64,000 bases of DNA from Owenweeksia sp963758205 (GTDB taxonomy: Bacteria > Bacteroidota > Bacteroidia > Flavobacteriales > Schleiferiaceae): contig CAVWUM010000001.1 of the NCBI GenBank assembly GCA_963758205.1, positions 62,001 to 126,000 of the forward strand. Direction: 5' to 3'. Below, piece after piece: positions 44,101-52,710 of the stretch; position 1 is the stretch's first letter; each line of letters begins with the position of its first letter. The translations under genes were made by a program, and so were the position numbers. A model generated the notes under the pieces. That model made no database searches, was not told where the DNA came from, and worked only from the letters and a program-made list of their open reading frames with translations.

Positions 44101-45381
44101 AACTGTTGGGAGATTATTTCAAATAATCCGGGTAACTCACCTTCTAATGGCTACTCATGGGAGTTGAGAAATACCACGCAAACAACTTCTGTGGGCACCG
44201 GCCCCGCAGGAGACAATACATCCTTTCCGGCATTGGGTGGAACCTTTATTACGGCTGATGTTTCTACCTCCACTATTGGTGATTCTACCATGTTTGTATC
44301 TCCATTAATAGACCTTTCCAGTGTAACTGCCCCATACCTTGAATACTATTTTCACATGTTTGGTTCAACCAACGAAATGGCCGAGCTGCATGTGGACATT
44401 CATAATGGTACCACTTGGATACGTGATGTGCATACACTCACTTCGGTGTACCAAACGGCTACTACTTCACCATACATTGATACCACTGCTGATTTATCAG
44501 CCTACCAGGGGCAAACCGTTAGGGTGCGCTTCAGAGCAGTAAGTAATGGGTGCTGCGCTGGTGATATTGCACTTGATGATATTTCAATTAACGGTATACC
44601 GGGATGTGTAACACCAGCCAATATTGTAGCTACAGCTATAGCCTGCGATAGCATTGAGGTAAGCTGGAGCAATGATGAAGATTCAACTGTGGTGGCCTAT
44701 GGGCCAACCGGAGGTTTGCCAACCAACGCCATTTTGGTAACAGCAGATAGCACCGGGTATATTACCGGAACAATGGGTAACACATCCTATGATATTTACA
44801 TAAGTAATATTTGTAAAGGAGATACCAGCGGAATAGCCGGACCGATAACGGTAAATACCGGATCAGCAGGTGTGCCTGTAGCCAGCTTTACAGGTAGCTC
44901 GCCTGGATTTAATTTAAACATGAGCTTTGATGCCTCGTCAACCACTACTTCAGGTTCAACTAGCTACAGTTGGGATTTTGGGGATGGCAATACCGGAACC
45001 GGGATTAGTCCAACTCATCCCTATGGATCGGTTGGTAACTACTGTGTAAAGCTAACCGCAACTAATCGCTGTGGTACTGATGATACCACTATATGCTTTA
45101 CCAATGTTAGCATGGCAGAGAATGCTTTGGGTCGCAGCCTGGAGGTATTCCCTAATCCCGCTAAGGAAAGTGTAACCGTAACTTTTAGTTCTGAAAATGG
45201 CAGGCAGGCTTCTATAAGGATATTGGACCCTACAGGTAAGGTGATAATGGAACTTAATAAGGAGATAGCCGGAGAGAGCTTTGAAACTGTAGTTAATCTA
45301 AATGATTTACCGGATGGCGTTTACATGCTGGAGATTTCAGATGGGGAACTGAAAGCCAATCGGAGATTGATTAAGCAGTAA
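41119..45381 (+). CDS. Large T9SS-secreted multidomain surface protein
   Basis: A 1420-residue protein. Signal peptide MKKSLFILFVLLIPALAYS. A GEVED domain (VGVWIDWNNDGDFSD) lies near residue 95, followed by fibronectin-III-like segments (ANTAKVSWTPGAGNTGYYFEY). Two copies of a jelly-roll module occupy about residues 365-535 and 619-788 (SLPYxExFNxNLGCM, YMREMLxSPPIDAG, YANANFxVRFLYDDG and WAWWWLxDN). A MAM-like module lies near 971-1165 and a PKD domain near 1260-1335 (YSWDFGDGNTGTG). The end is a type A T9SS sorting domain (LEVFPNPAKESVTV, ending LKANRRLIKQ). Likely cell-surface adhesin or carbohydrate-binding protein. Confidence 0.88.
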   Translation: MKKSLFILFVLLIPALAYSQSYCTSLYGTGCTLGDDLDGITLGTYTQSGTPCGTSGYADYTATPITVVQSSVYIPFTATTNYNLAEEYVGVWIDWNNDGDFSDTTEFILASATAIGGATPTYSDSILIDNTRNTGLYRMRVRLVWNTALTAGFSCNSFTYGETHDYTVEVKAPVAGNCPAFSNFVVDSVRANTAKVSWTPGAGNTGYYFEYGVQGFTPGTGTKLTGTYPSSLPSISLTGLVPQTSYEYLFWEICNSGGDSAYFAGKQTFTTTILCPDPTALNLTIVGDTFVTGNVTGPGAPYDFIWGPAGFNQGSPGTGFKTAGSPFTIDSLLFPGGTFDLYVRSNCGVNGVSGWFGPITFITNCTKKSLPYSENFNTNLGCMKVVNGGADTTSWEWQPTGGMATPGDLDSTGFAGVDSDEYGNGIYMREMLESPPIDAGNITGALVVEFDQYYRHIGSDSATVQVFDGASWVSVLVMKQSMGTFGNPNHQYLSVTQYANANFQVRFLYDDGNSWAWWWLIDNFSVREVQCSPSSAFSSTFIGPDTAGFTWTAGSATRFMIEYGPTGFIPGTGTKTNTSGSPFGINGLLPQTTYDFYLIDSCITGFGDTLGPITLTTSCLVQSLPYIEDFNANLGCMNAISGGASAATWEWEPAGGTTVTGDLDGTGFAIVNSDEYGANDYMREILASPPIDAGSLPSTSALILEFDHFFQWVFSNDSGAVQVYDGSQWVSIYTVNSTTGGFGSPDHQRFDVTQYANANFRVRFLYDDGNVWAWWWLVDNLSVTEALCGIASNPDTVGIGIDTARVTWNSNGANWNINWGPAGFGQGSGIGFFAKNVTSNPYTITGLTKNTCYDYYVQDTCLGIGTGPWAGPFTFCTDASCPAPGGINATTIATTTATITWSPGGQATDYNVEYGPAGFGRGTGTFINTMAPTATLTGLMASTTYDVYVRDSCGQGDVSVWAGPYKFTTACTVSQAPYSTDLSAATVGHYNGTNNCWEIISNNPGNSPSNGYSWELRNTTQTTSVGTGPAGDNTSFPALGGTFITADVSTSTIGDSTMFVSPLIDLSSVTAPYLEYYFHMFGSTNEMAELHVDIHNGTTWIRDVHTLTSVYQTATTSPYIDTTADLSAYQGQTVRVRFRAVSNGCCAGDIALDDISINGIPGCVTPANIVATAIACDSIEVSWSNDEDSTVVAYGPTGGLPTNAILVTADSTGYITGTMGNTSYDIYISNICKGDTSGIAGPITVNTGSAGVPVASFTGSSPGFNLNMSFDASSTTTSGSTSYSWDFGDGNTGTGISPTHPYGSVGNYCVKLTATNRCGTDDTTICFTNVSMAENALGRSLEVFPNPAKESVTVTFSSENGRQASIRILDPTGKVIMELNKEIAGESFETVVNLNDLPDGVYMLEISDGELKANRRLIKQ

Positions 45382-45406
45382 AAAGTAGTTTAATGTAACA
45401 ACAATA

Positions 45407-45432
45407 AACCCTGGCCCCGGCCGGGGTTTTTA
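45407..45432. terminator. Rho-independent terminator
   Basis: AACCCTGGCC pairs with GGCCGGGGTT, tight CC loop, followed by TTTTT. It separates the large T9SS gene from the convergent comF gene, whose stop lies in the T-run. Confidence 0.8.
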
Positions 45433-46125
45433 TTTGGCATAGGCCAAGGTAAACAGCGATATTTTTATCCCCTCAATTCTTTCCATCTGTATTACGCAGC
45501 CTTCCACAGTAGAGCCGGTGGTCATTACATCATCCACTAATAGGATATGTTTATTTACAAACGCAGCTGGCTCTTTTACACGAAAAACTGTCTCCACATT
45601 AAGCCAGCGTGCAAAACGCGATTTTTTGGTTTGCGTTTCTGTAAACTCTATCCTTTGCAGATTATCAATGTTTAGCTTTAGATTGGCGGCTTTAGCAAGC
45701 GCACCGGCCAGCACCTCACTCTGGTTATAGCCTCTTTTTTCCAGTTTTTTAGGATGCAATGGTATGGGCACAATGAGGTCAATACCCTTAAGGAAGCCGT
45801 CATTCAATAGTTCTTTACCGGCCATGGTGCCAAGCATTTCCCCAATTTCGGTTTGCCCTTTATACTTAAGGGCATGCAATAGTGCCTGCACCATGCCGCC
45901 CTTAGAAAAGTGCAGATAGCTGGTGGCCTTTTGTAGCAGGCACCTTCCGCTAAAAGCCTTTAGCACATCATTGTCAGCAATTTTATGGAAATCGGTTTTT
46001 GGTAATTCAAACAGGCAAAAAGTGCAGATATTTATTTCATTACCCACCAGTGGGGTTTGGCAGCCTACGCAGGCCGAGGGATAAATAACATCAATAAAAT
46101 CACCGATCCATTCAGGGTTTCGCAT
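45430..46125 (-). CDS. comF: ComF family phosphoribosyltransferase-like protein
   Basis: A 231-residue protein with an N-terminal zinc-finger-like region (CVGCQTPLVGNEINICTFCLFELP) and a PRTase domain: LHALKYKGQTEIGEMLG, IVPIPLHPKKLEKRGYNQSEVLA, and the PRPP loop ILLVDDVMTTGSTVEGC near residue 195. ComF proteins take part in DNA uptake in other phyla; whether competence exists here is unknown. Confidence 0.92.
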   Translation of the reverse strand: MRNPEWIGDFIDVIYPSACVGCQTPLVGNEINICTFCLFELPKTDFHKIADNDVLKAFSGRCLLQKATSYLHFSKGGMVQALLHALKYKGQTEIGEMLGTMAGKELLNDGFLKGIDLIVPIPLHPKKLEKRGYNQSEVLAGALAKAANLKLNIDNLQRIEFTETQTKKSRFARWLNVETVFRVKEPAAFVNKHILLVDDVMTTGSTVEGCVIQMERIEGIKISLFTLAYAK

Positions 46126-46132
46126 GTTAGGT

Positions 46133-46140
46133 TAATTTTG
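46133..46140 (+). promoter_or_regulatory. TAnnTTTG promoter element of the small membrane protein gene
   Basis: TAATTTTG, 19 bp before the ATG at 46160. No obvious -33 TTG. Confidence 0.4.
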
Positions 46141-46159
46141 GTTTGTTTAAATATAGTAA

Positions 46160-46444
46160 ATGGAAGATCATCAGGAAAGATCAAGAAGGGTACAGCAGAA
46201 GAACATCGGGTTGGTGTACATCATTGTGATTATTTTTATAACCCTTGGCATTACATCTTACTTTCTGTTTGATAACATGAATCAGGTCCGGTTTCTGGAG
46301 TCTCAGAAATCAGTATTGATTGACAGACTGGGTGAGGAGTTGCTGTTAAAGCAACAGTTGAAAAAAAAGAATGACAGCATAATTGAATACTGGAACAGCT
46401 ACGAGCCTATTCCCCTTAATGCGGAAGAAAGTCCTGTACGCTAA
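46160..46444 (+). CDS. Small single-pass membrane protein with coiled coil
   Basis: A 94-residue protein: charged N-terminus (MEDHQERSRRVQQKN), one membrane span (IGLVYIIVIIFITLGITSYFLF), then a charged helical stretch (FLESQKSVLIDRLGEELLLKQQLKKKND) likely to form a coiled coil. No family recognised. The N-in, C-out topology resembles small division or envelope proteins, without further support. Its stop overlaps by four bases that of the convergent large outer-membrane protein gene. Confidence 0.6.
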   Translation: MEDHQERSRRVQQKNIGLVYIIVIIFITLGITSYFLFDNMNQVRFLESQKSVLIDRLGEELLLKQQLKKKNDSIIEYWNSYEPIPLNAEESPVR

Positions 46445-49400
46445 AAGAAGGCTTTGATTTCCAGGTTGCCGGTGTGGATGGGCCTTATATTGGCACTTGT
46501 TCGGCCGGAATAGTTTAAACTAATAAGGATATTCTTCTTTAAGGTGCGTTGCAGGGTTAATGTCCAGGTGCCGTTATTGCCGGGCTGCAGCGCCTGCAGC
46601 ATTTCATAACCCGCTGGTGTATTCTGGCTTCCGCTAAAGTCATTCTTTATAAAATTAAGACTCAGCAATGCTGATATCTTTTCGGCACTAATGTAGCCAA
46701 AGTCCAGACCTATGGTTTGGCCATTCAGCTTGTTTTCCTGCTCGGCAAAGCTTTCCTGATTATCGAGTTCATACCTGGCGGTAAGCACCAGTTTACTACC
46801 CGGTTGGTAAGAGAGGGCATATTTATTCTGTACCTGATCTATACTGAAATTGCGGGTGCTGAAGTTGGCCGAGATGTTTTGTTTGTCCAGTAAGGCTCCG
46901 TTTATTTTCAGTATCAGCACTTCAATGGGCTGTATCCTCAGGTTAATGCTATTTTCGGTAACAGCTCTTTGTTCCACCCCAAAACTCAGCAGGTTTCTGT
47001 TATCCGTTTGCCGATATGTATAATCTGCACCAAAATAGCTTGAAGAACGGTTGAAGAATATTGTGCTCCTGAAGTTGTTGTTCAGCGCCACAATTACGCT
47101 GTCATCTTCTATATCTCTAAAGGGATTCAGATTGTTCTGATTTCCGGTGAGCAGTGTTTTTCTATCTAGCTGGTAATTAAATAAAATGGAGAATCGATTG
47201 AGTGTTTTCCGGATATCATCTTTTGATCGCCAAGATTGTGGGGCATTGATGTTGAGGTTTTGCCCGAGCTTAAGTAGGTTGGTGCGCAGGTAATCATTGC
47301 TCTGTTGAAATACCCTTACATAGCGCGCCAGATCCGGAGTAGGGGCTACTTCAAACTCATCAAGTTCCTTAATGCCATTGCCATTATAATCGGTGAAGGT
47401 ATAAGTTCCTGTGCCTGCGGGTACCTCCAGGTAACTGAAAAAACGCCTTGGCTCCGTACCTGAACCTGATTCGTAAAAAGTGGTGCTGGTAATGCTGTTT
47501 GCCAAAAACCGCTGCAGGTAGTTTATACGGCTGGTGATGGTTCTTTCCAGTTCCTGCTCTACAGGTTCAAAAACCTTCAGATTCCTTACGTTTACCTGTA
47601 TATTAAGCGTACTGTTGAATTTGGTTTTAATCCGGGTGCGGATGCCATAACTTGTAGCTTTTGAGTAATTGGCAAATCGCCCAAAACGGGCCGTATCGTC
47701 CCATCTTTCCAGGTAATTTATTTCGGTAAAGTTTTGCGCGGTATCACCAAATCCGGTGTAAACCTGGTACTGCAAAAAGTTGTAGCTGGCGCGCCTCAGG
47801 GTATCCGTTCCATTGGCTATGCTTCTGTTCCATTCGCCATAAGAGCTTAAGCCTACCCAAAATTTTGGAGTTATATAATGAGTGAAAAATCCTTGCTCGC
47901 GCAAAAAGTCCGTGCTACCAATACTATCAGTTGTAGTAAGCCAGCTTCCGCTGAGTTTACCCACATTACGTTTATTTTTTAAGCTTCCGCTGATGGTGTT
48001 CCGTAAGCCGGTATAGCCCGTAAGGCTAAGTACATCAGCCTGGTAAAGTATAGTACTGCTATCGCGGTTAAGGCCAATATTCAGGCCGCCCAGCTGCAAA
48101 CCCTCATTGTAATTTACCGGTAGGTTCCAGTCGCGGCTGAATTCTACATTTCGTATCCGTTCAATGGTAGTGAAGTTATCGTCATTAAACTCATAGTACA
48201 GGCCTGTATTCAGTTTACCTGCTTTTAGCTTTTTACTCCAGCCATATTGCAGTTTACCGGCAAAGCCCTGGTCGTCTTCCTTATCCGTTTCCGAAAACAG
48301 GTTTACATCATTTTTACTGGTAGCTAAACTCAGCCCGATTTTGTGGTTTTCAGCAATAGTTCCTTCGGTTTGCACCGTGATGATTTGTAATTGTGTGGGA
48401 GCAATCAATTGCCTTACCGGGGCATAATTCCCCTGGGGCACACCGGCCACAGGCGCCACCCAACGGAATACCCTGCCATTAGCATTGTTTTGCTGCAGCA
48501 CATAATTGCCCTGGTTATTTCCCACAAAAGTGAAGGAGGCCTGGTAGAGTTCGGCAGTGCTGTCGGCCGAATACACCAGCACAGAATCAAACCCTAAAGA
48601 GTCTTTCAGTTCATACAGCACCAGATCATTACGGAAGTCTGACCGGGAAATGGTGTTGGCCCTGGCTTGCGTTGGGTCATCGCCTGAGCCGGCCAGTATA
48701 GCCTTTTCTTCATCAGTAAAATCCTGCAATAGGGGTTGGTTTTTACTATCCTGCTCGTTATAAAACTGCACACTGGTATTGAAGTTTTTATTGCGGAAAC
48801 CACTTTCACCATACACCACCGTGCGCAGGTAGTTTTGCTCTGTGTACTGAAACTCCACCACAATACGCCTTTCTTTAGTGATGGGCCTAAGGGCTGTAAA
48901 GGTTATTTCACCGGCATTGTAGTCAATCACATAATCGTACTGCTCGCCACGTTTCATCAGTACTCCATCAATATACACCCGCTCAGAACCGGAAATAATA
49001 ATGATAAACTGTTCGCCATTATTACCTCTGAGTTTATAAGGTCCCTGGTTACCTTCTTCACCCAAAAAGCGGTTACGGGCAAATTTACCTCTAGCAATGC
49101 CTCCCTGTAGTTGTAGGGGTATAACACCCTCTCCGGCCTTTATTTCTGAAAAAATGCCTGCACCGCTAATACGTTTATCAAATTGTAAAAAAGGATTTTT
49201 ACGGCTGCCCATGCTGTAGTCGCCAGCCCGTAAGAGGCCAAAATCAAGATTTTCGAGTTCTATATATACTTTATCAAACTCCTGCAGCTGCTGGGTGTAG
49301 CCATCGGCCTGCACCGGCAGACTGTTATCGGTAATACTGGCCCGTATCTGGGTGCCCTTGCCCAGGTCACCACTCAGTTGCAGGTTGAGGCTGCTGTTTA

Positions 49401-49872
49401 GCACCGCATCCTGATTATTACCTACTGATACACCCCGGCTAATACTACCGCTGGAGTTCAATCCTTCAAAAGGCTTAAAAGCCTCACCGGCAGTGGATGA
49501 TGAGTAAGAGGGCTCGGTATTCACATTAAAATCGGGTAGAATAATGGAGGTATCCTTATTACTGAAAGTTTTGTTGAGCGGTAAATCCAATACCCGATAG
49601 CTTACATACGTGGGCACTAAAAAAGGGGCTGGAAAAAGAAGATAGGATACGGGCCGGGTCTTTAATATATAGACTCCCTTGGCAGAGTTGCCATTGTTGT
49701 CTGTAAAGTATATTTCCGATGGCAGTACCGGCAGTGAATCCAGAAAGACAGAATCGGTGCCTGCGGGTATCGGCAGGGTACGATCAGCACTCCATAGCTG
49801 GCCTGAAGACTGGGCGCCTGCGGCCAAAGCCACAAACAAAATCCCGATAATAAACCACAGCCTTCCTGTCAA
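46441..49872 (-). CDS. Large outer-membrane protein, SprA-like N-terminal pattern, unknown function
   Basis: A 1143-residue protein with a signal peptide (RLWFIIGILFVALAAGAQ) and TTG start. Around residues 140-215 it has GSISRGVSVGNNQDAVLNSS, LSGDLGKGTQIRASITDN, LPVQADGYTQQLQEFDKVYI and LLRAGDYSMGS. This block resembles segments of SprA-type outer-membrane proteins. The remaining two thirds read as many amphipathic beta-strands with periplasmic turns, consistent with a large barrel. It is far shorter than SprA, so it is not that translocon. It is conserved-looking but of unknown role; adjacent genes give no strong hint. Confidence 0.65.
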   Translation of the reverse strand: MTGRLWFIIGILFVALAAGAQSSGQLWSADRTLPIPAGTDSVFLDSLPVLPSEIYFTDNNGNSAKGVYILKTRPVSYLLFPAPFLVPTYVSYRVLDLPLNKTFSNKDTSIILPDFNVNTEPSYSSSTAGEAFKPFEGLNSSGSISRGVSVGNNQDAVLNSSLNLQLSGDLGKGTQIRASITDNSLPVQADGYTQQLQEFDKVYIELENLDFGLLRAGDYSMGSRKNPFLQFDKRISGAGIFSEIKAGEGVIPLQLQGGIARGKFARNRFLGEEGNQGPYKLRGNNGEQFIIIISGSERVYIDGVLMKRGEQYDYVIDYNAGEITFTALRPITKERRIVVEFQYTEQNYLRTVVYGESGFRNKNFNTSVQFYNEQDSKNQPLLQDFTDEEKAILAGSGDDPTQARANTISRSDFRNDLVLYELKDSLGFDSVLVYSADSTAELYQASFTFVGNNQGNYVLQQNNANGRVFRWVAPVAGVPQGNYAPVRQLIAPTQLQIITVQTEGTIAENHKIGLSLATSKNDVNLFSETDKEDDQGFAGKLQYGWSKKLKAGKLNTGLYYEFNDDNFTTIERIRNVEFSRDWNLPVNYNEGLQLGGLNIGLNRDSSTILYQADVLSLTGYTGLRNTISGSLKNKRNVGKLSGSWLTTTDSIGSTDFLREQGFFTHYITPKFWVGLSSYGEWNRSIANGTDTLRRASYNFLQYQVYTGFGDTAQNFTEINYLERWDDTARFGRFANYSKATSYGIRTRIKTKFNSTLNIQVNVRNLKVFEPVEQELERTITSRINYLQRFLANSITSTTFYESGSGTEPRRFFSYLEVPAGTGTYTFTDYNGNGIKELDEFEVAPTPDLARYVRVFQQSNDYLRTNLLKLGQNLNINAPQSWRSKDDIRKTLNRFSILFNYQLDRKTLLTGNQNNLNPFRDIEDDSVIVALNNNFRSTIFFNRSSSYFGADYTYRQTDNRNLLSFGVEQRAVTENSINLRIQPIEVLILKINGALLDKQNISANFSTRNFSIDQVQNKYALSYQPGSKLVLTARYELDNQESFAEQENKLNGQTIGLDFGYISAEKISALLSLNFIKNDFSGSQNTPAGYEMLQALQPGNNGTWTLTLQRTLKKNILISLNYSGRTSANIRPIHTGNLEIKAFF

Positions 49873-49944
49873 ACTTAAATTTGTTTCAAAATTAATGGGC
49901 TAATTTCCACATTTGCCCGCTCACATGCTAAAACGATATTCAGG

Positions 49945-50709
49945 ATGAAAATTATCTCATACAATGTAAATGGTATTAGAGCTGCCACAAATAAAGGCCT
50001 AATGCAGTGGCTTAAGGCTGCTGATCCGGATGTACTATGCCTCCAGGAAATTAAGGCTATGCCTGACCAGATAGACCATGAACTTGTAAGGGAAACGGGT
50101 TATAAAGGCTATTACCATAGCGCTCAAAAAAAGGGATATAGTGGTGTGGCCATACTTACCAAGCAGCAGCCCGATCATGTAGAAATTGGCTGCGGCATTG
50201 ATTACATCGATCTTGAAGGGCGGATTATACGAGCCGATTATGGCGACCTTTCTATCATGAGCGTATATATACCATCGGGTACCAACCCGCTTAGGCAGGG
50301 TTTAAAAATGCGCTTTCTGGATGACTTTCAGCGATACATTAACGAACTGAAAAACGAAAGGCCCAACCTTATTATCTCAGGTGACTATAATATTTGTCAT
50401 AAATCTATAGATATTCATGACCCGGTCCGAAACGCCAATTCATCTGGCTTTTTACCCGAAGAGCGGGAATGGGTAAGCGGTTTTATTGAAAGCGGTTTTA
50501 CAGATACATTTCGTCATTTCAACTCGCAACCTGATAATTACAGCTGGTGGAGCTACAGGGCCAATGCCCGCAATAACAATAAAGGATGGCGCATTGATTA
50601 CCACATGAGTAGTCTTTCGCTGAGGGATAAATTGAAGAGAGCTGCAATATTGCCTGAGGCCAAACACTCTGACCATTGCCCGATTTTGGTGGAAGTAGAA
50701 ACCCTGTAA
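49945..50709 (+). CDS. xth: Exodeoxyribonuclease III
   Basis: A 254-residue AP endonuclease/exonuclease of the EEP fold. Catalytic blocks: ISYNVNGIRAATNKG at the N-terminus, LCLQEIKAMPDQ with metal-binding Glu near residue 34, ISGDYNICHKSIDIHDP near 145, NKGWRIDYHMSS near 210 and KHSDHCPILVEV at the end. It acts in base-excision repair. Single gene with its own terminator. Confidence 0.95.
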   Translation: MKIISYNVNGIRAATNKGLMQWLKAADPDVLCLQEIKAMPDQIDHELVRETGYKGYYHSAQKKGYSGVAILTKQQPDHVEIGCGIDYIDLEGRIIRADYGDLSIMSVYIPSGTNPLRQGLKMRFLDDFQRYINELKNERPNLIISGDYNICHKSIDIHDPVRNANSSGFLPEEREWVSGFIESGFTDTFRHFNSQPDNYSWWSYRANARNNNKGWRIDYHMSSLSLRDKLKRAAILPEAKHSDHCPILVEVETL

Positions 50710-50730
50710 ATCAATTCGAAATAAATTGCG

Positions 50731-50766
50731 AGCCCTGCATTTTTTCTAAAATGGCAGGGCTTTTTT
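50731..50766 (+). terminator. Rho-independent terminator of xth
   Basis: AGCCCTGC-ATTTT pairs with AAAAT-G-GCAGGGCT, followed by TTTTTTG. Confidence 0.85.
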
Positions 50767-51036
50767 GTTTTGATAGGGTAGAATAGGAGTAAGACTTAGC
50801 AGCACCACTACATAGATGAATAAATAGGATTGAAAATTTGTAGAAAAAGGTTATTGACGTGCTTTTTGGGCCGATTTTTTTGTAGAAAAAATGATAGTTA
50901 GTAAAAAATCTACAGGGTTTAAGCTTAATGGATTGAAAATCAATACGATTATTTTCAGAAAATCTTTACAATTTTAAATCCTTTGGCCTTTGAGTTGCGT
51001 TTATTCATTCAATTAATATCAACTCAATTTATTTCT
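50767..51036. other. A/T-rich intergenic region
   Basis: No gene seen. TTTGTAGAAAAA occurs twice (about 50837 and 50880) and GGATTGAAAAT twice (about 50827 and 50931), short direct repeats upstream of a secreted-protein gene. No perfect TAnnTTTG element was found. Confidence 0.5.
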
Positions 51037-52545
51037 ATGAAAAAAAGTTATTCAGTGGCAATTCGCAAGGCGATTACTGCCATAATTGTAATGGCCTCTC
51101 CGGCTGCTGCACTTGCTCAACAGGACTCTGCTTATTTTGTATCAGACTCCACCTGGACTAAAAGTACTGTAATCACCCCTTCAACTGTATTGGGTTATTG
51201 GAGTGGTGTATCCGGTAATCTTCCAGCAGCAGCTACTTATACTCTACCTGCCCCAATCGGGCAGCCTTACGGCTTCAATACCATCCACCCTGTGGATAGT
51301 GCTGACGTGATTAAAACCGATAATGATATTACGTACTTCAGAAAGGTAATTTCATTGGATACACTAAATGACCTTACTGCGCGCATCCGTATAAATGTTG
51401 ATGACCATGTAGAGGTTTATGTTAATGGTATGCTTGCAGTTGGTGAGTACGATGCGGTGATGCGTACAAATTGGAAGAACCCGCCATTTGATGCTCTTTT
51501 CAACAATGATGAAAGTGTAGTTAACGGTTACCAAACCGGAGATGCCTATGACTTTACTACTACTATGGATATGGACAGCCTGTTTGTAGCCGGTGAAAAT
51601 GAAATCATCGTGGTATGCAGAAATCTATCAGGTAGCACCAATAAAGGTGGCTTCTCTTTTCGCCTTGATATTAAAGGGACGCCAGGAGTGCCAACCAAGG
51701 AATTTATTGTTTCAGATGGATTTACCTTTATGAAGAGCACTACTCAAACGCAATCTTCATTTAATGGTAACTGGGATGGCGTGAATGGAGTTTATCCAGC
51801 CGCATCTACTTTTACTTTGTCTCCTACTGTTGGTCAGCCCTACAGCTATGTTTCTCTTGATCCTGTGCCGGATGCTACAGTAATCAAAACCGGAAATAAC
51901 ATTTCGTACTACCGCACCACATTTGAGCTAACTAAGAAGAATATGCTAAATGCCCGTTTCAGGATGAATGTGGATGATGCTATGGAAATTTACATCAACG
52001 GATTTTTGGTAGCCCGCGAAGGAAGTACCTCTAAATCTAACTGGCGTACACCTTTCCACGATCTTAAGTTTAATCAGGATGGAAGTTTTAACAACGGTTT
52101 TATGGGTGGCGATATGTTCGATTTTGTTACCTTTTCTTCCTTATCTGATATTTATCAGGTTGGTGTAAATGAGCTTGTGTTGGTGATCCGTAACCAACCT
52201 AAAGCAGGCGATGCCGGTGGTTTCTCATTCCGTATGGATATTGATGCCAATGGCGCCCCTGTAATCAAAAAGTCTGCTAAAGTGCGCAACATACCTGGTT
52301 CTGAAAGCAACATATTTGTTGCCGAGGTTTATCCAAACCCATCAAACGGTTGGTTGAATGTAGCTGTAGAAGATGGTGGCAACTTTGATGTAATGGTTTA
52401 CGATATGAACGGAAGACTCTTAACATCAGTTAGCGACAGCGCTGAGCAGGCTGGTATTGACATTTCAGCTTATGCTAAGGGAATTTACTTTGTAAAGGTT
52501 ATTTCGGGCGAGCAAACTTATACCGCTAAGGTGGTTAAGGAATAA
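51037..52545 (+). CDS. T9SS-secreted protein with a duplicated jelly-roll-like module
   Basis: From the ATG at 51037 it has 502 residues: signal peptide MKKSYSVAIRKAITAIIVMASPAAALAQ, two homologous modules of about 190 residues, and a type A T9SS sorting domain (VAEVYPNPSNGWLNV to YTAKVVKE). The modules share GQPYxF/Y, VIKTxNxIxYxR, RxNVDDxxEVYVNGxLVA and GGFSFRxDI. The DD-VYVNG block resembles galactose-binding-like jelly rolls found in glycoside-hydrolase accessory domains, but I recognise no named family. The frame opening at 50983 would hide the signal peptide. Confidence 0.75.
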   Translation: MKKSYSVAIRKAITAIIVMASPAAALAQQDSAYFVSDSTWTKSTVITPSTVLGYWSGVSGNLPAAATYTLPAPIGQPYGFNTIHPVDSADVIKTDNDITYFRKVISLDTLNDLTARIRINVDDHVEVYVNGMLAVGEYDAVMRTNWKNPPFDALFNNDESVVNGYQTGDAYDFTTTMDMDSLFVAGENEIIVVCRNLSGSTNKGGFSFRLDIKGTPGVPTKEFIVSDGFTFMKSTTQTQSSFNGNWDGVNGVYPAASTFTLSPTVGQPYSYVSLDPVPDATVIKTGNNISYYRTTFELTKKNMLNARFRMNVDDAMEIYINGFLVAREGSTSKSNWRTPFHDLKFNQDGSFNNGFMGGDMFDFVTFSSLSDIYQVGVNELVLVIRNQPKAGDAGGFSFRMDIDANGAPVIKKSAKVRNIPGSESNIFVAEVYPNPSNGWLNVAVEDGGNFDVMVYDMNGRLLTSVSDSAEQAGIDISAYAKGIYFVKVISGEQTYTAKVVKE

Positions 52546-52572
52546 GACTTAAAAATTGCAATTATCAAAAGG

Positions 52573-52602
52573 CCCATTCCGGTTACCCGGGGTGGGTTTT
52601 TT
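52573..52602 (+). terminator. Rho-independent terminator
   Basis: CCCATTCCGG pairs with CCGGGGTGGG (two G-T pairs) around TTAC, followed by TTTTTT. Confidence 0.85.
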
Positions 52603-52710
52603 GCTTTTCAGGGGATGGGTTATTAATACTCAGCTATTCATAAAAAAATAAGGCTGAATCCAATTTCGGCAAAAGCCCTTTCTACTTTCGCTACTTACAA
52701 CATTACTATT

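Noticed and set aside
46441..49872. SprA, the T9SS translocon
   Set aside because: The protein is under half the length of SprA, and no other T9SS or gliding genes are nearby.
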